In this document: one piece after another, positions 24,828 through 30,828 of the stretch
How the letters are laid out: each line of letters starts with the position of its first letter
Position numbering within the stretch: the stretch's first letter is position 1
Source of the DNA: Sulfurimonas sp.
GTDB taxonomy: Bacteria > Campylobacterota > Campylobacteria > Campylobacterales > Sulfurimonadaceae
Assembly (NCBI GenBank): GCA_015488615.1
Contig: WFNM01000053.1
Location: 1-37,797, forward strand
DNA: 37,797 nucleotides
Reading direction: 5' to 3'
Notes under the pieces: generated by a model
What the model was told of the DNA's origin: nothing
What the model saw: the letters and a program-made list of their open reading frames with translations, nothing else
The model's database searches: none
Translations under genes and position numbers: made by a program

Positions 24828-25999
24828 CGCATCACCTCGTCAGCATCAAGTGTCGCTATCTTCCATGAGGGAATAACAGTTGCAGCTATGTAGATAGGAA
24901 CACTAAGAAAAAAGAGCAGTGCAAGTGTTTCATAATCTACACTAAAATTAATAGTGTAATTTTTAAGAAGATTATAGTTATTTAAGAAGATATTTTTAAG
25001 AAGTGGTGCATCTAGTAGATAGACATAAACAAAGGCTAAAAAAATACCTGTAAGATAAGCACTCAGGGATAGAATAGCTCCCTCATATAGTTTAGCATTT
25101 AACACATCTCCTACTCTCCATCCTATTGCCTTTAGTACACCTATTTCTCTTCTTTTTTCACTATTAAGCCCGCTAAGTTTATCGTAGATAATGATAAAAA
25201 AGGTAAAAAATGCAATGATAAATATAGTAAGAAAAAAACCACTTCTGAGATTATAAATATTTTCATATTTGACTCGTAAATCCTCTTTAAGAATGACTTT
25301 CATGCTTGGGTAGAGTTGTTCTATCTTGCGTGCTATAAACGCCACTTCATCTGCGTTTGCTACATCTATAGCGATATCTCTTGCCTCGCCCTCTTTATAG
25401 TCAAAGATTTTTCTAGCATCACTTTTGAGCATCACTAAGGTATTAGGTTGAGGAAGTTTATTATTCTCCTGAAATGTTCCTACTATCTGCATCTTTTTAA
25501 GGGAACCATCACTTTTCACAAAGTTAAAATACTCTTTATAGTAGTACTTACTTAAAAGTGCTTTTGCACCTCTGCTCACTAACATTTGTCCATCATCTAA
25601 AGAATACTTTTTCATAAGTATGTTTATAAATGGAGACAGAGAAGGAGCAAACATATTTATTCCTACGATATTTAACTTTCTATCAGCACGATTAAAATAG
25701 TAACTTCCATAGACTCTAGCCTCACTATTTTGCACACCATCAAGAAGTAAAACTTTATCTGCAATGCTACTTGCTATAGTAGAATTAACTCCAGCTTTTT
25801 GATTTTGCAAAACTATATCAGGATAAGTATCAATAAGGGTATTGTATTCTGATTTCATAGCGTTTGAAAGAAAGAAAGTCGAAGCTAATAATGCCACTAA
25901 AAGAGACATCACAAGAAATACAAAGATATTTTTATACTTCTCGCGTTTAAGGGATCCTACACTGTAAGAAAGAAGATAAAAGTTTATAAATCTATTCAA
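24824..25999 (-). CDS. ABC transporter permease, FtsX/MacB type
   Basis: A 391-residue permease with the FtsX-family topology: one transmembrane helix near 25-48 (NIFVFLVMSLLVALLASTFF), a periplasmic domain of about 200 residues, and three C-terminal helices. The coupling segment between the second and third helices reads SEKRREIGVLKAIGW, a hallmark of the family. It ends PSWKIATLDADEVMR, as in LolC/E and MacB-like proteins. It should pair as a homodimer with the next gene's ATPase. It overlaps the nosL-like gene by eight bases. The substrate is unknown; the NosL partner hints at copper or a metal-dependent maturation step. Confidence 0.87.
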   Translation of the reverse strand: MNRFINFYLLSYSVGSLKREKYKNIFVFLVMSLLVALLASTFFLSNAMKSEYNTLIDTYPDIVLQNQKAGVNSTIASSIADKVLLLDGVQNSEARVYGSYYFNRADRKLNIVGINMFAPSLSPFINILMKKYSLDDGQMLVSRGAKALLSKYYYKEYFNFVKSDGSLKKMQIVGTFQENNKLPQPNTLVMLKSDARKIFDYKEGEARDIAIDVANADEVAFIARKIEQLYPSMKVILKEDLRVKYENIYNLRSGFFLTIFIIAFFTFFIIIYDKLSGLNSEKRREIGVLKAIGWRVGDVLNAKLYEGAILSLSAYLTGIFLAFVYVYLLDAPLLKNIFLNNYNLLKNYTINFSVDYETLALLFFLSVPIYIAATVIPSWKIATLDADEVMR

Positions 26000-26654
26000 T
26001 AGAACGAACCATCTTTTCAGTTAATTTATTAAAAGGAAACACTTTTTTTCCCTTATGTTCAAGTGAGAAGTTTTTTGCACTTTTTAATGTTGCGAATGCA
26101 ATAAGTTCATTCCCCATTGGTCCTAAAACATCACTACCAATGACATAAAAAGCCTTTTTAGCATCGAGTGTTCTAAGTGTATAATAATCTTGCACCCAAA
26201 CACTTTTTATGCCCTTTTCATTATTAAAATAGAACTTCAGCATATCCTTGATGCCATCAAAGGAGTAAACCTCCTCTTTTGAGTAAGTAATACGAGCCAC
26301 CCAATTTGGATAGTAATGTAAATACATCCCACAAACAGGGCATTTATCCTCTTTTGTGACAGTTATCTTAGGTATATCTTCTACAGAATTTTTCTTATCC
26401 CACAGATAAATAGCTAAAGCTTCAGAGTGTTTCGCAGAGAGCTTCGAACATATATGTTTTTCTTGGATATCCCTCAGTAAAACATCATAATTTCCATACT
26501 TTTTAGCATCAAGTGCAGCACAATGTTTCGTATGAATGAGCTTCCCCATAGGATAAATTTTTTTCTCTTTTATTGCCTGAGAGTAAGAGCTGTTTCCAAA
26601 GAGTAAAGAGCTAACAAAAGTGGATAAAATAAAAATAATTTTAAAAGTATGCAT
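25992..26654 (-). CDS. NosL-like periplasmic copper-binding protein
   Basis: A 220-residue exported protein. The signal peptide spans 1-20 (FIILSTFVSSLLFGNS-like) with no lipobox, unlike classical NosL lipoproteins. Residues 32-90 form an extra N-terminal segment with C45 (HTKHCAAL) and C69 (KHICSKL). The NosL domain follows with CPVCGMYLHYYP at 105-116, the Cu(I)-binding CxxCGM site, then VYSFDGIKDMLKFYF and DVLGPMGNELIAFATLKSA. NosL supplies copper for nitrous oxide reductase, but no nosZ is in this window and the partner permease is FtsX-type. First gene of the operon; AGGAAA precedes its ATG by four bases. Confidence 0.82.
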   Translation of the reverse strand: MHTFKIIFILSTFVSSLLFGNSSYSQAIKEKKIYPMGKLIHTKHCAALDAKKYGNYDVLLRDIQEKHICSKLSAKHSEALAIYLWDKKNSVEDIPKITVTKEDKCPVCGMYLHYYPNWVARITYSKEEVYSFDGIKDMLKFYFNNEKGIKSVWVQDYYTLRTLDAKKAFYVIGSDVLGPMGNELIAFATLKSAKNFSLEHKGKKVFPFNKLTEKMVRSIE

Positions 26655-26671
26655 AGAGTTTCCTACTAGGT

Positions 26672-26677
26672 AATATA
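26672..26677 (-). promoter_or_regulatory. Candidate -10 of the nosL-ABC operon
   Basis: On the minus strand TATATT at 26677-26672, about 17 bases upstream of the nosL-like ATG. Further upstream are two GTTAA repeats 11 bases apart (26701-26705, 26712-26716, + strand), a spacing typical of OmpR-family response regulators. No Fur-box-like repeat is visible. Confidence 0.4.
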
Positions 26678-26716
26678 GAAATTATTTTAGCTAAGAAAGT
26701 GTTAAAGGAGTGTTAA

Positions 26717-26768
26717 GAATTTTGGCAATGTTCAGCAAACCTTTTAATACATCTTCCTTATTGGAATG
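26717..26768 (+). pseudogene. Left fragment of an ORF interrupted by the insertion sequence
   Basis: Open from 26717 (directly after a TAA) to the left edge of the element. If the element and one copy of GAATG are removed, this frame runs without a break into the 44-codon right fragment, giving a 59-residue tail of which the junction reads LLIHLPYWNVKDVYED. No start codon is present, so the original 5' end is lost or frameshifted. Confidence 0.4.
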
Positions 26769-26797
26769 TGACTTAATGAAAAATACGGGGGTCTAAA
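26769..26797 (+). repeat. Left terminal inverted repeat of the insertion sequence
   Basis: Starts TGACTTAATGAAAAATAC, followed by GGGGGTCTAAA. It matches the minus strand of the right repeat apart from two G/A differences. Confidence 0.88.
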
Positions 26798-27416
26798 TCA
26801 TCATTTTTTTCTTATAACTTACTAAGTAGTCATCAAGCATTTTCAACTTCAAACTTTGACTAAATCCATTATGAATTTTATATTCCTTATAATTTTTGTA
26901 AGTAAAAAGATAAGGTAGATTTGTTTTTAAACTCTTGTAAGCTGATACAAGTTTTTGATGAGTAAATGATTCTTTGAGTCGTTGATGTTAAATTGTACAT
27001 AATTTTTTGAAGATCTTTACCAGCTTCTAATCTTGGGTGTATTGTTATGTATCTTTATATAACCTTTTTCTGATGAAAGTGACACATTTATACTGGATAA
27101 TCTTTAAAAGCCTTATATAAGCCTCTCTTAGCATCAATAGTGATGGCTTTTATTTCATATCCTAAGTTTAAAAGTCTCTGAAGCAGTTGTCTGTAATCTT
27201 TTAAAATTTGCCTACGATATACATACTTTTTAAAGATGATTTCTTGTAAGTTTTTAGGTCTTCTTTAGGATTGAAATTTTTTATTACAATTGTTACATCT
27301 ATATCTCTGAATTCCTCGTCTAATACCTATCTTTTTCGTATTGTTTTTTTGACAACTTGGACATATTTTTGCAGTTTTTTACAGCTATTTATAAATAAAT
27401 CTTTGTTTACTCCCAA
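26790..27416 (-). pseudogene. Broken zinc-ribbon transposase (probably IS256-related, IS1249-like)
   Basis: Minus-strand pieces in order: a possible TTG start near 27416 (NKDLFINSCKKLQK), a one-base frameshift, then ICPSCQKN and RYRCNNCNKKFQ, a four-cysteine zinc ribbon, then a stop. After it come LKDYRQLLQRLLNLGYEIKA and ITIDAKRGLYKAFKDYP, a stop, MCHFHQKKVI, a stop, and RYITIHPRLEAGKDLQKIMYNL (read as separate pieces). The CHFHQ...RYIT...P.LEAG motif belongs to zinc-ribbon IS256-type transposases. The first catalytic Asp region between the ribbon and LKDYRQLL appears deleted. Several stops plus the deletion rule out an active enzyme. Confidence 0.8.
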
Positions 27417-27436
27417 TATAGCACACTTTCAAGTAC

Positions 27437-27467
27437 TTTTCAGACCCCTGTATTTTTCATTAAGTCA
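27437..27467 (-). repeat. Right terminal inverted repeat of the insertion sequence
   Basis: Read on the minus strand from 27467 it gives TGACTTAATGAAAAATAC, then AGGGGTCTGAAA. It pairs with the left repeat at 26769-26797. Confidence 0.88.
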
Positions 27468-27468
27468 T

Positions 27469-27601
27469 GAATGTTAAAGATGTTTATGAAGATATCTATA
27501 CTACTCTTTTTGAAACATTACTCTCAGATATAGTCTCTGATAAGGTAAAGATTATCTCAACCATTCCACTACTCAAAAAGTTTTTAAAGCCGAAAAACTA
27601 A
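27469..27601 (+). pseudogene. Right fragment of the interrupted ORF
   Basis: Immediately outside the right repeat an open frame of 44 codons (counting an ATG at 27467 that is formed partly by the repeat) ends at TAA 27599-27601: NVKDVYEDIYTTLFETLLSD, then IVSDKVKIISTIPLLKKFLK. A stop lies just upstream inside the element. It reads like the C-terminal tail of a protein, not a free-standing gene. It overlaps the convergent DUF4149 stop. I do not recognise the family. Confidence 0.5.
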
Positions 27602-28074
27602 ATTTTGAGAAGCATCAAACGTCGAACAAAAAGAACTAAAAGTGCTACAGCTAGAAGTTTAAAGTCTATTTCACTCGCTATGTGAATATTTTCAAATGTA
27701 TCACTCTGTGTTGCTTCTCTACCCATAGCTTGCATCTCTAAAATCTTTGGTGCATATATACTACTAAACATCAAAGAAGAAAAAACTACTGTGACAGCAG
27801 CTGCGAATGTAATAGCATCACGGCTACCGCTTTTATATGAAGCACCTTCATAGAGTATAACATAGAGTGCTAAAATATAGATCCAATATGAAAATCTATG
27901 AAATATCTCACCCATAATTATACCTGCATTATAGTTATCTAGAAGCACCCCAACAAGGATTTTGTCCGTGTTGAAAATTACAGGTGCAACAAAAGCACCT
28001 AATACTATAACAGCACCAAATGATGCTGCAAGGAGAATAAAGTATGTAAAATCTATATATATATTTTTTTTCAA
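27598..28074 (-). CDS. DUF4149 family membrane protein
   Basis: A 158-residue inner-membrane protein with four predicted helices: FTYFILLAASFGAVIVLGAFVAPVIF, YWIYILALYVILYEG, AITFAAAVTVVFSSLMFSSIYAP and FKLLAVALLVLFVRRLML. The pattern of an early helix with GAFVAPVIF and a later SIYAPKILEMQA fits DUF4149, found in many proteobacteria without a known role. The start is TTG at 28072-28074, overlapping the prmC stop by four bases (TTGA), so it is translated with prmC. The next feature downstream is the interrupted ORF. Confidence 0.8.
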   Translation of the reverse strand: MKKNIYIDFTYFILLAASFGAVIVLGAFVAPVIFNTDKILVGVLLDNYNAGIIMGEIFHRFSYWIYILALYVILYEGASYKSGSRDAITFAAAVTVVFSSLMFSSIYAPKILEMQAMGREATQSDTFENIHIASEIDFKLLAVALLVLFVRRLMLLKI

Positions 28075-28907
28075 ATTTTTGCCTTCAATGTAAAACCCCT
28101 ATCAAAATCACTATAATCTTTGTAGAAATCTAAATTCTTATATTTTTTATCTTCTAAGTAGTTCTGTATTTTATCTTTTTGATCATAACCAAACTCACAA
28201 CTAAAGAACTTAATCTCTCTCTTTAAGACTTCATCAAGTAACTCTTTAATGATTTCATCACCTATAGTTCCGCCAAAGAGAGCATTTTGAGGCTCGTAAG
28301 AGAGATTTGACTCTAGCTCTATACCATTTTCAATATAAGGTGGATTTGAAACAAGATAGTCTATGTCTTCGCTTATAGGTTCAAGAAGAGAACCTAAACG
28401 TAACTCTATCCGATCAGCTAGACCAAACCTTTCAATATTTATCTTTGCAATGTCAAGTGCATCTTGCGAAATATCTACTGCAATAAAGGAAGCATTTTTA
28501 TAGTAAAGTGCAAGCATAATAGAGATAATACCACTCCCTATCCCAACCTCTGCAAACCGTAAAGAAGCATCAACATTAAGTGCATATTTTTTTACTTCAT
28601 CTATAAGGAGTTCAGTTTCTGGGCGAGGGATTAAAGCACCCTCTTTGATAAAAAATTCTTCGGAGTAAAAGCTTACATTTTGAGTGATATATTCAAAAGG
28701 TTCACTCTTTTTACGACGCTCTACCCAAGAGAAAAGCTCTTCCAGGCTCTCAACTTCCTGATTTCTATGCATCATCAACCAAAGTTCATCTTTATGCAGA
28801 TGTGCCATCAAGAGAAGTTGTGCTTCACGAGAGGCTCTTTCTATAAAAGGGGAGAGCTCTTTAGTGATCTCAGCTAATAGTTCTTGAACTATATATTTAT
28901 TTCGCAT
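28071..28907 (-). CDS. prmC: Release factor glutamine methyltransferase PrmC
   Basis: A 278-residue SAM-dependent enzyme that methylates the GGQ glutamine of peptide-chain release factors. The N-terminal helical domain (1-80) contains FEYITQNVSFYSEEFFI. The Rossmann domain has RPETELLIDEV, SAM loop EVGIGSGIISI at 120-130, and the catalytic NPPY at 188-191. Length matches the family. ATG 28907 is preceded by GAGGG at 28916-28912. It overlaps the M48 protease gene by 19 bases and the DUF4149 gene by four. Confidence 0.95.
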   Translation of the reverse strand: MRNKYIVQELLAEITKELSPFIERASREAQLLLMAHLHKDELWLMMHRNQEVESLEELFSWVERRKKSEPFEYITQNVSFYSEEFFIKEGALIPRPETELLIDEVKKYALNVDASLRFAEVGIGSGIISIMLALYYKNASFIAVDISQDALDIAKINIERFGLADRIELRLGSLLEPISEDIDYLVSNPPYIENGIELESNLSYEPQNALFGGTIGDEIIKELLDEVLKREIKFFSCEFGYDQKDKIQNYLEDKKYKNLDFYKDYSDFDRGFTLKAKI

Positions 28908-30145
28908 TTTCCCTCTAAAGCACTCTTATCACCACTTTGAATATCTACTCCAAGTTCACGAAGTCTCTCCATTACAGGAGGATGTGTGTAGTGAAAAAAG
29001 ATATAGAGAGGATGAGAGAGTGGAAAACTTTTGTTTTCAGTCACTAACTTCTGTAGAGCATTTGCGAGTTCTATCGCTCCTGCTGGACCACCTAATTCAC
29101 TTCCCATCTTATCTGCTTCATACTCATTATGTCTACTCACTATTCCCATTATCGGCATCATAATAAAACCTAGAACTGGCATAAAAAGCATAAGCAATAT
29201 CATGAGTACATAAGGCTCAGGACTCAAACCCATTTCCATATAAAGAGACTCAGGAAGGTTGCCAAAAATAGCGAACATACTAAAAAGCATAATACCAACA
29301 AGACCAATATTTTTATAGATATCACCATGTGCGAAGTGTCCCAGCTCATGTCCCAGAACTGCAAGAAGTTCTTTTGTAGTAAGCTTTTCTATAAGTGTGT
29401 CAAAAAGTACCACACGTTTAGCCTTACCAAAACCACCAAAGTAGGCATTGAGTCTTGCATCACGTTTACTTGCATCACTTACAAAAACGCCACTACTCAC
29501 AAAACCTGTCATATCCATAAGTCTTTTTATCTCACTATCTAATGTTTCATCCTCAAGTGGTGTGAGCTTATCAAAAAATGTCGCTCTAAATGCAGGATAA
29601 AGCATATTTATCAGAATCACTACGGCAAAGATAAAGACAAAACTCCATAACCACCAAAGTGTGAAGTTAGTGATAATTATAAAGATACCGTAGACAACTA
29701 AAGAGCCAAATACAAGGGTCATCGCAAAAGAGATAAGTGTATCTTTTATCCAAAGTCCTAAACTCGACTTATTAAAGCCAAACTTTTTGTCTAAAACAAA
29801 CTTTTCATAGTAGCCAAATGGTAGAGAAAGTAGAGAGTTTATCACAACAAATCCCATAACAATAGCTATATTCAAAAGTGCTGCATTATCAAAAAAGATG
29901 TTTTCTTGTAAATATCTCACACCAAAACCCATCCAAGCGATAAAGACAAAGTAATCAAAAAAAGTACTCACAAGTGAGAGTTTCTCTTTTGCAACGGCAT
30001 AGTTACCAGCTTTTAAAAACTCACTAGCGGAGAGTAAAACCGCACTTTTTCGTTTTGCTTGGTTTATATAGCCTATCTGCATAACACTTGTGTAAATGTT
30101 GATAAGAACATAGAGAGTGTAAATGCCTATGATTGTCGTGAGCAT
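28889..30145 (-). CDS. M48 family (Ste24/HtpX-like) membrane metalloprotease
   Basis: A 418-residue protein with six or so transmembrane helices and the zinc motif HELGH in AVLGHELGHFAHGD (about 268-281). The third ligand is probably the Glu in HNEYEADKMGSELGG. The N-terminal helices and the LPFGYYEKFVLDKKFGFNKSSLGLWIKD segment are typical of CAAX protease Ste24p-like M48A members, not the shorter HtpX. Bacteria rarely make prenylated CAAX proteins, so its job is probably membrane-protein quality control. It ends PLYIFFHYTHPPVMERLREL, another family hallmark. First gene of the M48-prmC-DUF4149 operon. Confidence 0.9.
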   Translation of the reverse strand: MLTTIIGIYTLYVLINIYTSVMQIGYINQAKRKSAVLLSASEFLKAGNYAVAKEKLSLVSTFFDYFVFIAWMGFGVRYLQENIFFDNAALLNIAIVMGFVVINSLLSLPFGYYEKFVLDKKFGFNKSSLGLWIKDTLISFAMTLVFGSLVVYGIFIIITNFTLWWLWSFVFIFAVVILINMLYPAFRATFFDKLTPLEDETLDSEIKRLMDMTGFVSSGVFVSDASKRDARLNAYFGGFGKAKRVVLFDTLIEKLTTKELLAVLGHELGHFAHGDIYKNIGLVGIMLFSMFAIFGNLPESLYMEMGLSPEPYVLMILLMLFMPVLGFIMMPIMGIVSRHNEYEADKMGSELGGPAGAIELANALQKLVTENKSFPLSHPLYIFFHYTHPPVMERLRELGVDIQSGDKSALEGKCEINI

Positions 30146-30187
30146 ATTAAATACCTTATAATTATTTTAGTATAATAATACCATTTT

Positions 30188-30382
30188 TTAGTTAGCAAGT
30201 TTCACTTTTTGGATTGGATCGTGAATCTTTATGCTATCATCAACTTTAGAATATTTACTACTTAACACAACATAAACAGCTCCGATAAGTAATCCAACAA
30301 CAATAACGATCCAAACACCTTTTTTCTTACTTCCTTTAAGAGTACTATAATCTCCAATATCTTCTAATTCTGGTTCATTCAT
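30188..30382 (-). CDS. Small single-span membrane protein (64 residues)
   Basis: An acidic N-terminus (NEPELEDIGDYS), a lysine cluster, then one helix GVWIVIVVGLLIGAVYVVL and a ~25-residue polar tail. Basic residues before the helix predict the N-terminus inside. AAGGA ten bases ahead of the ATG, two TATAAT elements and phased GTTAA repeats upstream argue that it is a real, regulated gene. No family is recognised. It stands alone, 42 bases downstream of which the M48 gene begins. Confidence 0.7.
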   Translation of the reverse strand: MNEPELEDIGDYSTLKGSKKKGVWIVIVVGLLIGAVYVVLSSKYSKVDDSIKIHDPIQKVKLAN

Positions 30383-30412
30383 AAGTTTTTCCTTTATTAT
30401 TTATTTGTTAAC

Positions 30413-30482
30413 ATTATACATGAGTATTATAAACTCTACTTTAACTTTTTTTTTCTTTAACATTGACTTAACACTTTTTAAG
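30413..30482 (-). promoter_or_regulatory. Promoter of the 64-residue gene with phased TTAA repeats
   Basis: On the minus strand TATAAT occurs at 30418-30413 and again at 30431-30426. Upstream, GTTAA repeats (written TTAAC on the + strand) start at 30441, 30457 and 30468, with a related TTAAG at 30478. The last three are 11 and 10 bases apart, one helical turn each. That is the arrangement bound by tandem OmpR-family response regulators such as Helicobacter HP1043. Confidence 0.45.
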
Positions 30483-30491
30483 TCTGAATTG

Positions 30492-30782
30492 CTATTTTAC
30501 ATAGTCAACTACCTTAGACTCTAGTGTAACACTCTTTATAAAGTCTACAGCTTTCAAATGAGCAGGATGTACTGCATAAGCTTTAAGATCCTCTTTAGTT
30601 TTAAATGTAGAGTATAAAGAGAGATCATATGCTCTCTGGCTCTCATCAAAGTTAATGCCAACTTCCATAGAGATAAGTTCTTCTATTTTTTTTGGAAGCT
30701 GTTCTAATATTACTTTTATTTTAACAAGACTTGCCTTTTTATCTTCTTCTTCAAGTTTAAACATTACTACATGTACTATCAT
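30492..30782 (-). CDS. Dabb (stress-responsive alpha/beta-barrel) family protein
   Basis: A 96-residue single-domain protein. It starts MIVHVVMFKL, as nearly all Dabb proteins do, and continues with a helix (LVKIKVILEQLPKKIEEL), a strand MEVGINFDESQRAYDLSLYSTF, and the closing AYAVHPAHLKAVDFIK. The HPAHLxxxxFI motif is diagnostic. Dabb domains dimerise into ferredoxin-like barrels, and some are enzymes, but the role of bacterial stand-alone forms is mostly unknown. AAGGA lies about ten bases before ATG 30782. The gene is separated from its neighbours and probably has its own promoter. Confidence 0.88.
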   Translation of the reverse strand: MIVHVVMFKLEEEDKKASLVKIKVILEQLPKKIEELISMEVGINFDESQRAYDLSLYSTFKTKEDLKAYAVHPAHLKAVDFIKSVTLESKVVDYVK

Positions 30783-30828
30783 ATTCTTTTTCCTTAGTTT
30801 TTTTGATATATTAGCATAAACAGTCGTA

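Larger units (their letters stand above)
26769..27468 (-). mobile_element. Decayed insertion sequence with terminal inverted repeats
   Basis: A ~700-base element bounded by inverted repeats. The left end (26769-26797) starts TGACTTAATGAAAAATAC; the right end, read on the minus strand from 27467, gives the same bases. About 27 of the first 29 positions match. The interior encodes fragments of a zinc-ribbon transposase on the minus strand. The size is well below a complete IS256-group element (usually above 1 kb), so an internal deletion has occurred. GAATG occurs just outside both ends (26764-26768 and 27469-27473), a possible 5-base target duplication. Confidence 0.85.

Noticed and set aside
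24824..26654. Canonical nos gene cluster for nitrous oxide reductase
   Set aside because: The permease and ATPase are FtsX/LolD type, not NosFY, and no nosZ, nosD or cytochrome genes are present.
26769..27467. An active non-coding RNA or CRISPR-like array in the gene-poor 26.7-27.6 kb region
   Set aside because: There are no spaced repeats; the region is explained by terminal inverted repeats and transposase fragments.
27271..27477. A + strand ORF of 68 residues within the insertion sequence
   Set aside because: It lies antisense to the transposase remnant and across the right terminal repeat; composition is low-complexity and no family is recognisable.
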